A stretch of DNA of 64,000 nucleotides from Verrucomicrobiales bacterium (GCA_028712475.1 JAQTQB010000004.1:1-64000), one strand, 5' to 3'; positions 52,477 to 63,809 are shown, numbered from the stretch's first letter. Made by a program: numbers and translations. The notes: generated by a model from the letters alone, not told the origin.

Positions 52477-53742
52477 CTAGTTGCGTTTGCTTAAAACTTC
52501 TTTCTCATAGCGCTTCACTTCCGTCACCCAGTTCTCGCCGGTGGGAACGCCCTGGTTTTCGCAGTAGAAATCCCAGACGGCACCATACGGCAGCGTCTTG
52601 GTCTCCTCCTGCATCGCCAAACGGGTCGTTAAATCACCGTTCACTTCCGCTATCTTGATGACTGGAGGTTCAAGCAGGGCGATGAGAAGGGCGCGAATCA
52701 TATTGCGCGTGCCAATTGTCCAAGCCGCCACGCGGTTGATGCTCGCATCAAAATAATCCAGACCGATGTGGACGCGCTTTTCAAAACCGTTGACAACGAT
52801 TTCGCGGGCAATGGCGAGCAAGTCGTCATTCAAGATTACAACGTGATCGCTGTCCCAGCGCACTCCGCGGCTGACATGCAATAAAATCTCTGGCATGAAC
52901 TGTAGCACGCTGGAAATCTTGTCCGCAATGCCTTCGGTCGGATGATAATGGCCGGCGTCGAGCGTCAGCAGTTTCTTCCGGCTGACGGCGTAGCCCATGT
53001 AAAATTCATGCGAGCCGACCACAAAACTTTCGCTGCCAATGCCGAACAGTTTCGGCTCCACGGCGTCGAGGTTCAGCTTGGGTGAAATGGCCTTCTTGAA
53101 CACGGCGTCGAGCGATTCCGCCAAACGGGCGCGCGGGGCGACGCGGTCGGCGGGCGTGTCTTTCATGCCGTCGGGTATCCACACGTTCGTCACGCAGGTT
53201 TTGCCGAGCGCCCGGCCCATCGCCGCGCCGATTTCGCGGCTGCGGATGCAATGCTCGATCCAGAACTGGCGGATGCTTTTGTTCGTGTGCGCCAGCGTGA
53301 AACCATCGGCGGCTTTCGGATGCGAGAAACACGTCGGATTGAAGTCGAGGCCTAGGCCGTTTTTCTTCGCCCATGAAATCCAGTTCGCAAAATGTTTCGG
53401 TTCGATCTGGTCGCGATCCACCCTCTTGCCGCCGAACTCACCGTAGAAGGCATGCAGGTTGAGCCGATGTTTACCGGGTATGAGCGATAACGCCAGGTTG
53501 AGGTCGGCGCGAAGTTCATCCGGGGTGCGTGCCTTGCCGGGATATTGGCCCGTGACGGCCAAGCCATTGCCGGGGGCGGCCCCCACATTTTCAAAGCCTC
53601 CCACATCATCGCCCTGCCAGCAGTGAAGCGAGACGGGGATTTGCGCAAGGTTCTTGAGCGCCTGTTGAACGTCCACACCGAGACTGGCGTAGCGTTCATG
53701 CGCCAGCGCGTAGGATTTTTCAATGTGCTTGGTTTTATACAT
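52477..53742 (-). CDS. rhaA: L-rhamnose isomerase
   Basis: Converts L-rhamnose to L-rhamnulose, Mn-dependent TIM barrel. About 421 residues from ATG at 53742; a GTG eight codons earlier overlaps the upstream rhamnosidase stop and is the alternative start. [24 protein letters not shown]-like [65 protein letters not shown] and [19 protein letters not shown] are the family motifs including the metal-binding Glu, Asp and His residues. The E. coli-type length (419) fits. Upstream is the secreted rhamnosidase, downstream rhaT. Confidence 0.95.
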   Translation of the reverse strand: MYKTKHIEKSYALAHERYASLGVDVQQALKNLAQIPVSLHCWQGDDVGGFENVGAAPGNGLAVTGQYPGKARTPDELRADLNLALSLIPGKHRLNLHAFYGEFGGKRVDRDQIEPKHFANWISWAKKNGLGLDFNPTCFSHPKAADGFTLAHTNKSIRQFWIEHCIRSREIGAAMGRALGKTCVTNVWIPDGMKDTPADRVAPRARLAESLDAVFKKAISPKLNLDAVEPKLFGIGSESFVVGSHEFYMGYAVSRKKLLTLDAGHYHPTEGIADKISSVLQFMPEILLHVSRGVRWDSDHVVILNDDLLAIAREIVVNGFEKRVHIGLDYFDASINRVAAWTIGTRNMIRALLIALLEPPVIKIAEVNGDLTTRLAMQEETKTLPYGAVWDFYCENQGVPTGENWVTEVKRYEKEVLSKRN

Positions 53743-53762
53743 CAAAGCGAAATTGGCAAGCG

Positions 53763-56700
53763 TCACTGCGCCGCCGTCTTGTTTTTTTTGGCCGGACTCA
53801 ATTCAATCCAATCCAGATCGGCAACGCCATTGGTCACCAGAAATTTGAGGCGGTTCGCGCCCCGGTTCAGGTGGATTGCGTCCAGCTTGATTTCCTGCCA
53901 GGTATTCTGCGTGATTGTCACCTGCCTGACTTGGTTGCCGGAAATGATCTGTGCTTCGGCAGGCGCGTCATCTGCCTTGACCCTGATGGTGACCTGGTAG
54001 TCTCCAGGGAATCCGCTGGCGATAGTGTATGCCGTCCATTCTTGCGCGTCCAGTGTGATATTCTGGTCAGTCTGCTTCTTGATTATTGTCTCGCGCGCGG
54101 TGATGGCGACGGGTTCGGTCAGGCGGTAAAACTTCGAGAGATGATTGGTGTCGTGGACGAAGTAGGATTTGTTGATCCCGTCCTGGCCATAGTTCTCGCC
54201 TTCGATTCTTCCGGGCGCACGGCGGAACATCGCGTTGACCACGTCGGGAAAGAAGACGCAGTTCTCCAGCCGGATGTTGACCAGCAATTCATCAAACGCC
54301 TGTTGGGCGATTTCACGGGAAGGTTTCCCTTCTCCGCGCGAATACGCGGCAATGGCATCCCACTGGGCGGGGAGCTTGATGGAGCAAGGCGTGTTCCGGG
54401 TATCCAGCTTCTTCCACGGCCAGAACGACCAGCCCATGTTATTGGCTTCGAGATATTCGGTGGTTGCCCAATCAACAGCGTTGTCCATTTCCCCGATTTC
54501 TCCCACCCACACCGGGGCATTGAAGCGGTTCCGGTAGTCAAGATAAGGCTGGATGCTGGTCAAAACGGGGGGATTACCCCAGCAATAATAATGGAATTGA
54601 TACACGAGGTTTTTATCAAATGGCTCGGAGAACACCGACCAGTCGCTCGCCCAATTCGCCCCTTCGAGGATGATCATGTGTTTCGGGTCAATTTCCCGGA
54701 TGGCCTGCGTGACGCGTTTGTAAAGCGGCTCCAACTGCCCCTTGAACTTCTTGGCCGCACCGGTTCCTTCCGGCAACGGTTCGTTCAAAAGGTCGTAACC
54801 GGCGACGGTCGGCTCGTCCTTGTAGCGTCGGGCGATAGCCTGCCACAAGGCGACCAACTGATCCTGATACTTGGCCTCCATGAACAGCTCGGGCTGGTCG
54901 TTGGCGCTGTCGTCTATGTTCATCCCGGTCTGGCCGCCGGGCGCTCCGTGCAGATCAATGATCACATAGAGGCCGTGCGCCTTGCACCACTTCACCAGAT
55001 TGTCCAGCAACCGGAATCCTTCCTCCGCGCCGGTGGGCTTGCCCGATGCGGACACAAAGAGTCTTGAATTCAGCGCGGGACGGACGGAATTGAAGCCCAA
55101 CGCGGCTATGCGCTGGATGTCGGCCTCGGTGATGTAATTCTTGCGAAACTCCGACCAAAAATGGTTTCCGTTTTCCGGCCCGATCAGATCGTTCACGAGC
55201 TTTTCGATTTTTCGCGGGCGATCTCCGTCGCGACCGAATTTCCACATATAACCTTCGGGCAGCATCCAGTTGGCCAGGCCAACGCCCCGGAGCATGATCT
55301 TTTCGCCTTGCTCGTTGACGATGTCCTGCCCCTGCGCGTGGAGAAAAGTTGTGGCAGCGGCCGGCAATGATTGTGGTGCGAACACCACCGGCGTATTGGC
55401 GGCGGAAAAGACATATTTCCCGGATTCGACTTCCAGCACCGCGTAGCCATTCTCCATCCGCAGAAATTTCACGCCCCGGACTTTGGCCAGCGGATGACCG
55501 CCTTCATGCACCGACCCGGCGCTGCTGGTCGGGACATACACCGTAGCCGAGGTGTTTGGTGGCACGGTGATTTTCCAGGTGAAGATGCCGCGATTGCTTT
55601 TCCATTCACTTCCGATCCGTCCGTAGGGTGAATCGTAATACGCTTTGACCCACTTCAAATCGCCGACCACCACCGGTTTGAGGATGATGTGTTTGAAACC
55701 GGGCGCGGCCGCATCGGGTTGAATGCCGGCCAGGCTTTCGTAAAACCACGCGGAGATGTCGCCGAACATGATGTGGTTGCGCGATAAACCACCTTTATAT
55801 TTGTCATCCCAATGCTCCAAGAGCGCGGTGGCTCCGATTTTAATCCAGTAACCCCAGCCCGGCATGGTGGTTTGCGTGGCGACTTCGTAGGCAACCTCCG
55901 GCCGGCCATTGTCGCTCAAGGCGTGCAGCAGATACTTGGCGCCAAGATTGCCGCAATCCAGATGGTTGCTCTTCGATTCAACATTCGCCACCAATTGCCG
56001 GACGAGCGCGGGACGATTGGCTGGCTCGGCCAGCCCCTGATACAGCGCGCAACCCAGTGCGGTCTGGGTTTTCAGTGCTGGAAATTCGCGGTTGAACGCC
56101 TGCTTGATGTCCGCCGCCAGCGCGGCGTATTTCTCGGCGTCATCTTTTTTGCCGAGCATCCCGGCAATGTCCGCGACAATGCAGGCGTCACGGTAAAAAT
56201 AGCCGGTGGACGTGACTTTCTCCGGCGTCGTGGTCTTGGCCGTGCACCAGTCACCGAGTCCGAAGTTGGCGATGTGATTGGGCGCCCGGCGGCTGACGTA
56301 ATCAACATAGCGTTTGAAGTTTTCGTAGTGCTCGCCGAGGATGCGCCGGTCTCCACGGTAGAGGTAAAGATCCCACGGTATCAGCAGATAGGCCGAGTCC
56401 CAGGCCGGGCCGTTGCCCCATTTGTAACCCGTGCCGCCCGTCGGGATGATGCAGGGCAGCACGCCGTTGGTCTGCTGCTCGTCCTGAATATCCTCCAGCC
56501 ATTTCGTGTAGTTGGCGGCCATGTCGAAATTATACAGGCACGCCTCGGCGGCCAGATGGGCGTCGCCGGTCCAGCCGTTCTTCTCGCGTTGCGGACAATC
56601 GGTGGGGAAGCTGTAAAAGTTGGCGCGGGCCGACCAAAGCGTGTTGTGTTGAATCTTATTGAGCAGCTCATTGGAACATTCAAATTGACCCGCGGTTTCA

Positions 56701-58055
56701 AACGCGGCGTTCATCGCCAGCGCCCGGAGATTCTTGAGCGTCGGCGTGCCGGGAAAGCCGGTAACCTGCACGTATTGAAAACCGTGATAGACGAAACGCG
56801 GACGCCAGACTTCCGTCCCCTGCCCTTTGAGGGTGTAACGATCCGTCTGAAACTCGCCGGTCTTGGCAAACATTTTGAGTTCATCCTGATTGAGCGTGCC
56901 GTCGGGATTGAGTTTCTCACCATATTTCAACACGACCACGGTTCCGGCCGGACCACGCAAGGTGATCTCGGCCACCCCGGCGAGATTCTGGCCCAGATCG
57001 TAAACGAACACGCCCGGCTTGGGCTGCGTCAGTTTTACGGGTTTGAGGGTTTGCGTCACCTTCACCGGCGGGGCCATCTGCGCGGAGAGAACTCCGGCGG
57101 GTGGCGCGACCACTTTGGCCGCCACCCAGTTTCCGTCCCCGCCATCACCACGGTCCCAGCCTGAGATTTCCCGGCGCGCGTCGTAAAATTCGCCGTTGAG
57201 CAGCGCGTTGAAGATCACGGGGCTGTCAGTCGTCTGCCAGGTTTCATCGCTGACAATCGTCTGCGTGGTGCCGTCGGCCAGTTCCAATTCCAACTGCAAA
57301 ATCATCTTCGGCTGCGCCCGCCACGCCGCCTTTTCGTAATCCCAGCCGGTGCGGACGGAATAATTATACCAGCCGTTGCCGAGCATCATCCCGATGGTGT
57401 TGGCGCCGCGATGAATCTGCGGCGTCACGTCATGCGTCGCATACAGGACGCGGCGGTCGTAGCGGGTGAAGCCCGGATCCATTTCGTGGTCGCCCACCTT
57501 GCCGCCGTTGAGATGAAATTCGTAGAAACCCAGGCCGGTGACATAAACCGTCGCGCGCTTGACGGGCTGGGTGACGGTGAAGGTCTTCCGCAACAGCGGT
57601 GCCGGTGCGACCAGTTCAGCGGAAGGCGATCCAATCCATTTTGCCTGCCAGTCATCCGGCTTTAGCAAGCCCATCGTCCACGTCGCCGGTTGGCTCCACG
57701 CCGAGGGTTTGCCGTCCTTGTCCCACACGCGGACTTTCCACTCGCACGCTTGGCGCGATGACAACGGCTTGCCGGCGTATTCCACCTGGATAGACTGGTC
57801 GGATGCCACCTTGCCACTGTCCCACCACTCGCCCTGCGGAGTCGTGACGACCACTTGATAGGCCGTCTGTTTTTCACCGCGCCGGTCGGAATCGAGCAGC
57901 CAGCTCAAGCGCGGCCGGAGCACATCAATGCCGTCGGGGTTGGCAAGGTATTCACAGCGAAGGTTTTCCACCTCCATTGCCAAAGCAGCGCCGGCGCAGA
58001 ATGCGCTTAACAAGACGATGCAAATTGTTTGTTTGATCAGGATGCTTGTTTTCAT
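53763..58055 (-). CDS. Secreted alpha-L-rhamnosidase (GH78) fused to a GH5 glucanase-like domain
   Basis: 1,430 residues with a signal peptide ([15 protein letters not shown]). The N-terminal 900 or so residues are a complete GH78 rhamnosidase: [56 protein letters not shown], the catalytic barrel with [20 protein letters not shown] near 493, [20 protein letters not shown] and the C-terminal [18 protein letters not shown]. From about 925 to 1240 a GH5 barrel follows: [39 protein letters not shown] with the acid/base Glu (about 1088) and [10 protein letters not shown] with the nucleophile (about 1185). A beta-sandwich carbohydrate-binding-like domain ends it ([11 protein letters not shown]). 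It would strip rhamnose and cut the backbone outside the cytoplasm. Confidence 0.92.
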   Translation of the reverse strand: MKTSILIKQTICIVLLSAFCAGAALAMEVENLRCEYLANPDGIDVLRPRLSWLLDSDRRGEKQTAYQVVVTTPQGEWWDSGKVASDQSIQVEYAGKPLSSRQACEWKVRVWDKDGKPSAWSQPATWTMGLLKPDDWQAKWIGSPSAELVAPAPLLRKTFTVTQPVKRATVYVTGLGFYEFHLNGGKVGDHEMDPGFTRYDRRVLYATHDVTPQIHRGANTIGMMLGNGWYNYSVRTGWDYEKAAWRAQPKMILQLELELADGTTQTIVSDETWQTTDSPVIFNALLNGEFYDARREISGWDRGDGGDGNWVAAKVVAPPAGVLSAQMAPPVKVTQTLKPVKLTQPKPGVFVYDLGQNLAGVAEITLRGPAGTVVVLKYGEKLNPDGTLNQDELKMFAKTGEFQTDRYTLKGQGTEVWRPRFVYHGFQYVQVTGFPGTPTLKNLRALAMNAAFETAGQFECSNELLNKIQHNTLWSARANFYSFPTDCPQREKNGWTGDAHLAAEACLYNFDMAANYTKWLEDIQDEQQTNGVLPCIIPTGGTGYKWGNGPAWDSAYLLIPWDLYLYRGDRRILGEHYENFKRYVDYVSRRAPNHIANFGLGDWCTAKTTTPEKVTSTGYFYRDACIVADIAGMLGKKDDAEKYAALAADIKQAFNREFPALKTQTALGCALYQGLAEPANRPALVRQLVANVESKSNHLDCGNLGAKYLLHALSDNGRPEVAYEVATQTTMPGWGYWIKIGATALLEHWDDKYKGGLSRNHIMFGDISAWFYESLAGIQPDAAAPGFKHIILKPVVVGDLKWVKAYYDSPYGRIGSEWKSNRGIFTWKITVPPNTSATVYVPTSSAGSVHEGGHPLAKVRGVKFLRMENGYAVLEVESGKYVFSAANTPVVFAPQSLPAAATTFLHAQGQDIVNEQGEKIMLRGVGLANWMLPEGYMWKFGRDGDRPRKIEKLVNDLIGPENGNHFWSEFRKNYITEADIQRIAALGFNSVRPALNSRLFVSASGKPTGAEEGFRLLDNLVKWCKAHGLYVIIDLHGAPGGQTGMNIDDSANDQPELFMEAKYQDQLVALWQAIARRYKDEPTVAGYDLLNEPLPEGTGAAKKFKGQLEPLYKRVTQAIREIDPKHMIILEGANWASDWSVFSEPFDKNLVYQFHYYCWGNPPVLTSIQPYLDYRNRFNAPVWVGEIGEMDNAVDWATTEYLEANNMGWSFWPWKKLDTRNTPCSIKLPAQWDAIAAYSRGEGKPSREIAQQAFDELLVNIRLENCVFFPDVVNAMFRRAPGRIEGENYGQDGINKSYFVHDTNHLSKFYRLTEPVAITARETIIKKQTDQNITLDAQEWTAYTIASGFPGDYQVTIRVKADDAPAEAQIISGNQVRQVTITQNTWQEIKLDAIHLNRGANRLKFLVTNGVADLDWIELSPAKKNKTAAQ

Positions 58056-58191
58056 TGGAGAATTTTAAGGCTGGGGCTGCGCGTGACCAAACGCGGATCA
58101 ACTCCGCACCGTCGCGCGGGACGGTGGCGGCGCAGCCACTTTTGAATTTGGCAAAATTTTGCGGCCGCCAAAGCTCGCAAATCTGGTGTGA

Positions 58192-58351
58192 ACTTTTCAA
58201 TCCGAATTCCGCCCACATCATCACCCCGCCAGTAAAACAGCGAGACCAGGATGACGGCGAGCTTCTTCAGCGCGGCGGCAACGTTGACGCCCATTTCGGC
58301 ATAACATTCCTTGGCGAGCTTGTTGGCGGCTTCGAAGTTCTTCTGGTTCAT
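58192..58351 (-). pseudogene. Remnant of a second L-rhamnose isomerase 5' end
   Basis: Codons from 58351 read MNQKNFEAANKLAKECYAEM, GVNVAAALKKLAVILVSLFY and WRGDDVGGI. This aligns without gaps with the rhaA start in this window ([40 protein letters not shown]). The homology then stops and runs into unrelated sequence up to the GH78 start. LHCWQ has become LFYWR, so it is decayed. It lies directly upstream of the rhamnosidase gene on the same strand, where the isomerase of an older operon may have stood. Confidence 0.7.
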
Positions 58352-58452
58352 AATGATCACTATTTCGGACTACAGATTCTGAATTTTATTACCGCTTTTT
58401 ACCACAAACGACGACGCGTGTCCTAAAGAAATCTCGGCTAATACCGCCGCCG

Positions 58453-59568
58453 CTACTTCACCACCGAGAACCGGTAGATGATTGTGTTCTTATAGGTCTG
58501 GCCTGGCCGCAGCACGACTGACGGGAACTTCGGCTGGTTCGGCGAGTCAGGATAATGCTGCGGTTCCATGCAGAAGCCGTTGCGATGCTGGTAAACCCAG
58601 CCGCCCTTGCCGGTGATTTGGCCGTCAAGGAAGTTGCCCGAATAAAACTGCAAGCCCGGCTCGGTCGAAAGCACTTCCAGCACGCGGCCAGTCGTCGGCT
58701 CCATCACGCGCGCCATCAGGCCGAGGCGGGCACCCTTCGCAATGACGAAGTTGTGGTCGTAACCGCCACCGAATTTGATCTGCTCGTCGTCAGCGCCAAT
58801 GCGCGCGCCGATGGCAGTTGGTTTGTTGAAGTCGAACGGCGTGCCTTTCACCGGCATGAACTTGCCGGTCGGGATGAGCGTGCTGTCCACGGGCGTGATC
58901 TTGCCGGACTTGATCATCACGATATGACCAAGGATGTCACCTTTGCCAGCGAGGTTGAAGTAGGAGTGCTGCGTGAGGTTGACAACGGTTGCTTTGTCAG
59001 CCGTGGCCTTGTAGTCAAGCCGCAACTCGTTCTTGTCGGTCCAGGTGTAGGTTGCCGTCACATCGAGGTTGCCCGGATAGCCTTCCTCGCCATCCTTGCT
59101 GACGTAGTGCAATTCCAGTGACGGGCCGGCCTTCGTCATCGCGGGCTTGGCGTCCCAGACGACCTTGTCGAAACCTTTGATGCCGCCGTGGAGCGCATTG
59201 GGTCCGTTGTTGGTCGCGAGTGTGTAATTTTTGCCATCAAGCGTGAACTTGCCTTTGGCGATGCGGTTGCCGTAGCGGCCGACAAGACAGCCAAAGTAAG
59301 GCGTCTCCTTCATGTATTCCGCGAGCGTATCGTAGCCGAGCACGACGTCGCCAGGCTTGCCCATCTTGCACGGCACGAGCACCGACGTGACGATGCCGCC
59401 GTAGTTGCTGATCTTGACAATATTGCCCTTGGAATTCTTGAGCGTGTAAAGATCCACCGCCTTGCCGCCAGCGTTGCCCCAGGGTTGCGCGGTGATTTCA
59501 GGAACTTGGCCGCGAATTGAACTGGCCATAATGAGGATTCCTCCGATGATTGTGAGTGCTCGTGTCAT
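58453..59568 (-). CDS. galM: Secreted aldose 1-epimerase
   Basis: 371 residues with a signal peptide (MTRALTIIGGILIMASSIRG). Interconverts the alpha and beta anomers of sugars. The galactose mutarotase fold shows in ISNYGGIVTSVLVPCKMGKP, VLGYDTLAEYMKETPYFGCL, VGRYGNRIAKGKFTLDGKNY, NGPNALHGGIKGFDKVVWDA (catalytic His), NLTQHSYFNLAGKGDILGHI (second His), and the C-terminal ETQ-like VLSTEPGLQFYSGNFLDGQI with the catalytic Glu, then CMEPQHYPDSPNQPKFPSVV. Export suggests work on sugars freed outside the cell. Neighbouring genes are glycosidases. Confidence 0.94.
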   Translation of the reverse strand: MTRALTIIGGILIMASSIRGQVPEITAQPWGNAGGKAVDLYTLKNSKGNIVKISNYGGIVTSVLVPCKMGKPGDVVLGYDTLAEYMKETPYFGCLVGRYGNRIAKGKFTLDGKNYTLATNNGPNALHGGIKGFDKVVWDAKPAMTKAGPSLELHYVSKDGEEGYPGNLDVTATYTWTDKNELRLDYKATADKATVVNLTQHSYFNLAGKGDILGHIVMIKSGKITPVDSTLIPTGKFMPVKGTPFDFNKPTAIGARIGADDEQIKFGGGYDHNFVIAKGARLGLMARVMEPTTGRVLEVLSTEPGLQFYSGNFLDGQITGKGGWVYQHRNGFCMEPQHYPDSPNQPKFPSVVLRPGQTYKNTIIYRFSVVK

Positions 59569-59578
59569 GTTGGTGTGT

Positions 59579-59870
59579 CTCCGTTACTTCTGCCGTGCTT
59601 CCGCCAATTGCGCATCAGCAAATGCGGCGATGGCCTGCTTGCGGTCGTCTCTGTGCCCTTGAGGTAATCCGCCGGACGCTGCCGGACGAACTGCGGATTA
59701 CGGCCCAAGATCACGCCTTGAGCGCCGTGGGGGTAGCTCCAGCCGACGGCGGCTTCCGCGCCATTGGCGGTGTTGACGAATGAGGGCGCGAACAGAGTTC
59801 GTGCTGTAATCCAATCCGATGGTGTTTTGTGCGTTATCATCAGTCCATGTCTGCTTCGGTAACCTGCCAT
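59579..59870 (-). pseudogene. 3' remnant of an unidentified gene
   Basis: The frame from 59870 reads VNTANGAEAAVGWSYPHGAQ, GVILGRNPQFVRQRPADYLK. Near 59654 a one-base shift changes frame; the other frame then reads DRKQAIAAFADAQLAEARQK followed by a stop, a natural-looking helical C-terminus. So this looks like the last 90 residues of a lost protein with one frameshift, 5' end cut off by the GH127 gene. I did not recognise the family. Confidence is limited. Confidence 0.4.
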
Positions 59871-62332
59871 TCGTGGACGCCAGCGGCCCAGCCTTGCTGC
59901 AACTTTACTTCCAGCCGCAAAGCCGTAGTTTTCACGGGTGCGAAGTTAACTTCGCACCATTTGTCTTTGGCGACCGGATATTCCCGCTTTGCGGCAACCG
60001 GCTTCCATTCCTTCCCATCAAGAAATTCGATGCGCCAAGACGCAGGCAGCCGGCACTCGCCCCGGCCGGTGTCGTCGAACCAAAATACTTTCGCGCCGCT
60101 CACGGTGACGGGCTTGGCCCAGGTGTATTGCGCCCACTCGTCCGTGCCCTTGTGCGGCCACCAGTGGCAGGCGGCGGCGGGCTGGTCGGAGGATTGCTTG
60201 CCCACAATGCCGTCGTTGATGCCCCCGGGCTGGCAATTGCCGCTGACAAAGCTTAACGCGACTTTCGCCCGGGCTTCCAATCCGCCGGCGGCCGGCGCGG
60301 GCGGGGTGGTCGGCAGCCAGACGCGCATCGCGCCCGGCGCGCGGTTGTCCCAGGCGTAGTATGGAATGGCTTTGACCGGCACACGCTTTGTCGCGGTGAC
60401 CGGCTGATACAACCTTTGCTGCCAGTCGGGCGTGGCCGAGACCTGTCCGAATCCTTTCAACACCATCACTCCGCCGAAAAGATTCGCATCCCGCTCCGCT
60501 TGCAACTCCGCGTCCACCGGCAGTGCCAGGGTCGCCAGCGGTTCGGCCTGATCGCACTGCTCCACGCAATAAACAATCGGTCCGCGCTGGAGGGCCAGCA
60601 GACCACGGTCAGCTCCCACGTTCGGGTTCGCGGCGATGCGCTGCACGGGCATCGGCAGGTTGAGTTCGACCGCATCGCCGGTGCGCCACTCGCGATTCAT
60701 CACCAGATAGCCGGAATCCAAAACGAAGTTCGGCAAATCCTTGCCGTTGATCTTCACCGTCACCGTCGCGGCATCGCACCAACCCGGAACCCGCAGCCGC
60801 AACGCGAACGATGCGGGCTTGGCAAGTTCCGGTTTCAAAATCACCACGCCGTCCCAAGGATAATCCGTGGTCACGTTCAGCTTGACCGTTGCGCCGGCAA
60901 CTTTCGCGGTGGCCGAGCCTTGGATGAACAAGTTCACGTAGAGCGCGTTCTCGCTCGTGGCGTAGGCGTAACCACCCAGCGAGGCCAGGGTGCGCGCCAC
61001 GTTTGGCGGGCAGCACGCCGTCCCGAACCATTCCTTGCGATGGTGTTCGCCGGCGCTTTCCAGCGGGTTCACATAGAAAAACCTGGTGCCGTCCTGCGAA
61101 ACGCCCGCCAGCATGCCGTTGTAAAGTCCGCGCTCGACGACGTCGGCGTATTTCGCCTCGCCATAAAGCATGGCGAGGCGTTGGCTCCACTGCGCGAGCG
61201 CGATGGTGGCACAGGTTTCCTGATACGCGGTGAGGTTGGGCAGATCGTAATCCACCGTAAAACCCTCGTTGCGCGCGCTCGGCCCGATGCCGCCGGTGAG
61301 ATACATGTTGCGCTCCGTCGTATTTCGCCAGACGCGATCCAGCATGGCGAGCAGCGCCGGGTCGCGGGTCTCGCGCGCCACGTCGGTCGCACCGGACATC
61401 AAATAGGCCGCGCGCACGGCGTGGCCCTTGATCTTGTCTTGATCGCAGATGGGAACGTCATCCAGCCAGTAGGTGCCGTCGTATTTTTCCGGGGGCGTGT
61501 CATGTTCGGTGGCGAAGTAATGCTGGCCGCGTTGCTCGATGAAGAAGCGGGCCAGTTCGAAGTAGCGGCGCTCGCCCGTTACGCGCCAGAGTTTGACGAG
61601 TGCGAGCTCAATTTCCGGATGGCCGGGATACCCGAGGCGCTTCGGCGCGGGGCCGAACACAGAGTCAATGTGGTCGGCAAGTTTCGTGGCCACGTAGAGA
61701 AAATTTGTTTTGCCCGTCGCCTGAAAATTCGCCACGGCAGCCTCGATGAGATGCCCGGCGCAGTAAAGCTCGTGCTTGTCGCGCAGATTCGTCCAGCGCT
61801 TTGCCGGCTCTTTGATGATGAAATAACTGTTGAGATAACCGTCGGGTAGCTGGGCGGCGGCGAGCGTGGCGATGATTTCGTCAACCTGCCGGTCGAGCAT
61901 CGGATCGGGATGGATGGCCAGCGAATACGAAGCCGCCTCAAGCGCCTTGTAAACGTCCGAATCCCGATAGACCGGGCCGCGCGAGCCATTCGTGGCTCGT
62001 TGCGCGGCGAGCCGCAGGGCCTCGAGGTTGCCGAACTTCTCCAGATTATTGAAGCTGACTGGAATGCTGGCGAGGCGATTGGTCTCCTGACGCGGCAGCC
62101 AGAAGGCGTCAGCGATTTTCACGTCCGTGAACGGCACGGGTCGAAGGTTGGCCAGCGTGGGCGATTCGGGATGTTCTGGTTTGTCCGCCGGGGCGGCAAC
62201 CAGGCTCAACGCAGCCACGCCAAGCAATCCGGCAAGCAGGAGTTCTTTAATGGGGGAAGTGAGTTTGAAGTCTGGGTCGAGATGGGCGGGCCGATTCCGA
62301 CACTGGTTAACCTCGCCGCTGATCGTGTTCAT
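59840..62332 (-). CDS. GH127 (DUF1680) beta-L-arabinofuranosidase-like enzyme
   Basis: About 830 residues from the ATG at 62332; the track-length frame upstream has no signal. Signal-anchor/signal peptide PIKELLLAGLLGVAALSLVA. GH127 core: FWLPRQETNRLASIPVSFNN, LEAASYSLAIHPDPMLDRQV, LPDGYLNSYFIIKE, HELYCAGHLIEAAVANFQAT, YLTGGIGPSARNEGFTVDYD and EWFGTACCPPNVARTLASLG (near 440), whose paired Cys with an upstream Glu make the Zn-Cys active site of this family. A C-terminal discoidin-like domain with FWFDDTGRGECRLPASWRIE follows. Substrate could be beta-L-arabinofuranose or related pentoses from pectin or hydroxyproline-rich plant glycans. Confidence 0.9.
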   Translation of the reverse strand: MNTISGEVNQCRNRPAHLDPDFKLTSPIKELLLAGLLGVAALSLVAAPADKPEHPESPTLANLRPVPFTDVKIADAFWLPRQETNRLASIPVSFNNLEKFGNLEALRLAAQRATNGSRGPVYRDSDVYKALEAASYSLAIHPDPMLDRQVDEIIATLAAAQLPDGYLNSYFIIKEPAKRWTNLRDKHELYCAGHLIEAAVANFQATGKTNFLYVATKLADHIDSVFGPAPKRLGYPGHPEIELALVKLWRVTGERRYFELARFFIEQRGQHYFATEHDTPPEKYDGTYWLDDVPICDQDKIKGHAVRAAYLMSGATDVARETRDPALLAMLDRVWRNTTERNMYLTGGIGPSARNEGFTVDYDLPNLTAYQETCATIALAQWSQRLAMLYGEAKYADVVERGLYNGMLAGVSQDGTRFFYVNPLESAGEHHRKEWFGTACCPPNVARTLASLGGYAYATSENALYVNLFIQGSATAKVAGATVKLNVTTDYPWDGVVILKPELAKPASFALRLRVPGWCDAATVTVKINGKDLPNFVLDSGYLVMNREWRTGDAVELNLPMPVQRIAANPNVGADRGLLALQRGPIVYCVEQCDQAEPLATLALPVDAELQAERDANLFGGVMVLKGFGQVSATPDWQQRLYQPVTATKRVPVKAIPYYAWDNRAPGAMRVWLPTTPPAPAAGGLEARAKVALSFVSGNCQPGGINDGIVGKQSSDQPAAACHWWPHKGTDEWAQYTWAKPVTVSGAKVFWFDDTGRGECRLPASWRIEFLDGKEWKPVAAKREYPVAKDKWCEVNFAPVKTTALRLEVKLQQGWAAGVHEWQVTEADMD

Positions 62333-62779
62333 ATTACTCGTATTCGATCTCAATGATGTTTGTGACGTCCTGCGTCTGCACGCGGACCCGCCGTCGGCCA
62401 TATGGAAACGCTCAATCCCGGCTTTGGGGCGGGGCCCCGCCGCCCGCCCGCCGCTGCACATTTCCGCAAGTCTCGTAAAGCACCTGCGCCATGTGATATG
62501 GAAAACGACGCTCGCATATACAAAACCAACAGGGCGGGCCCTGCGACCCGCCCTGTGGTTAACCGCAACCCCTAACCCATACTAAATCGTTGTTTATTCT
62601 TGGCGTTGTCCACGGTCACAACGGTCACAAACCTTAACCTGCTCCGCCCGCCCCTCCGGCACCACCAATCCAGCTTACCGATGCACTCCTAGAATAGAAG
62701 CCCAGAAGTTTAACCTACCCACCTGCCCGCTCAAGTCATCCGCTGCGGAAAACCGGTTCAACCCCACGAACCGGTCAGG
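62333..62779. other. Intergenic region between GH127 and prepilin genes
   Basis: About 450 bases containing the hairpin at 62529-62556. The open frames crossing it have no family features. The promoter of the GH127 gene should be here; no clear -35/-10 pair was fixed. Confidence 0.5.
62529..62556. terminator. Strong GC hairpin
   Basis: ACAGGGCGGG-ccctgcga-CCCGCCCTGT, a 10-bp stem extended by AACC/GGTT outside. It lies downstream of the prepilin gene on the minus strand. No T run follows, so it is a terminator candidate only. Confidence 0.5.
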
Positions 62780-63616
62780 TCAGGGATTCGGCGGGTCGAT
62801 GTATCGCTCGCAAACCCATTGCAAATCGATGTTTTTTTGAGCGCCACTCCTTGGTGCCAGCACATTCCCCAACGGGTCTGTTAATGTTCCCGTGCTGGAC
62901 ACTTTCCATTTTTTCACCTCGCTGTGACCATCGGCAAATGAAAAACTGGCGCTGCCGCCGTGCCGGTAAGCCGGGTAGTTCATCCAAATATCTTCATTAA
63001 CCTTGACCCCAAAGTAACCGTCGTCGATGCTGTATTTGCTTTCATCCGCAAAGACAAACGCCTTTGAGGGCGCTGGACGATTGATTTGCGATACCTTCTT
63101 GTAGGCGGGTGCACTCACCGGATTTTGGCCGAGAATGAACGGATCGATTCCGCCCATACCATTGTCCTGCCCACCGTTCATCTGACCGCTGATGGAGAAA
63201 CTCCGTGCCGGCGGGAGCGGCAAGCTCTTGTTAAAGGTAATAGCAAAAACGTCCTTCTGATCGGGGCACGTGTAGATCGTCACCGAGTTGTTATACTTGA
63301 ACAAGAGGCCACGCTGCACAATCGCGGTGTTTGTTGCACCCGGAAGATCAAAGGCATAGCTGCTCGCGGTTCCATCAACCCATGCGTTTTTTGACAGGAC
63401 GGTATTCGGAACAATGGTGTCGTTGTTATCGTCCGCGTAGAGCATCCAGCAAAGTTGCAGCTGCTTGGAATTGCTGAGGCACTGGATTCCAAGCGCTTTC
63501 GATTTCGCCTTTGACAGCGCGGGCAACAGCATGGCCGCGAGAATCGCGATGATGGCGATGACCACCAGCAGTTCGATGAGGGTGAATGCCGCCGTAATTT
63601 GTTTGTTCGCTTTCAT
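62780..63616 (-). CDS. Secreted prepilin-type protein (type II secretion pseudopilin-like leader)
   Basis: 278 residues. [20 protein letters not shown] is a type IV prepilin leader (cleavage A/F, Glu at +5), then [20 protein letters not shown]. The body has [30 protein letters not shown] ITIYTCPDQ and near the end [20 protein letters not shown], the H-x9-DG motif of this phylum-typical family. Same class as 5475-6302 but divergent in the middle. Exported and cleaved by a prepilin peptidase by inference; function unknown. Codirectional with the protein whose 3' end is at 63810. Confidence 0.87.
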   Translation of the reverse strand: MKANKQITAAFTLIELLVVIAIIAILAAMLLPALSKAKSKALGIQCLSNSKQLQLCWMLYADDNNDTIVPNTVLSKNAWVDGTASSYAFDLPGATNTAIVQRGLLFKYNNSVTIYTCPDQKDVFAITFNKSLPLPPARSFSISGQMNGGQDNGMGGIDPFILGQNPVSAPAYKKVSQINRPAPSKAFVFADESKYSIDDGYFGVKVNEDIWMNYPAYRHGGSASFSFADGHSEVKKWKVSSTGTLTDPLGNVLAPRSGAQKNIDLQWVCERYIDPPNP

Positions 63617-63765
63617 AATTTGTTTTTATATTCAAGTCAAAATTGTTTTCCAACTCCGCAGGAGACGAGAGGAGGGCTGCTCCACTGACTTCCGTTTATT
63701 CCCTCCCTCTCGTCTGCTGCGAGGCTTTCACTGCAACTTAACTCACACCGTTGAACGGTCAAGAG

Positions 63766-63794
63766 GGGGACCGTCACCCGTCGTGACGGTCCCC
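63766..63794 (-). terminator. Terminator-like hairpin after the last gene
   Basis: GGGGACCGTCAC-ccgtc-GTGACGGTCCCC, a perfect 12-bp stem 15 bases after the stop at 63810 (minus strand). Only CTCTT follows, so the T tract is weak. Confidence 0.65.
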
Positions 63795-63809
63795 GTGATC
63801 CGTTACCAA

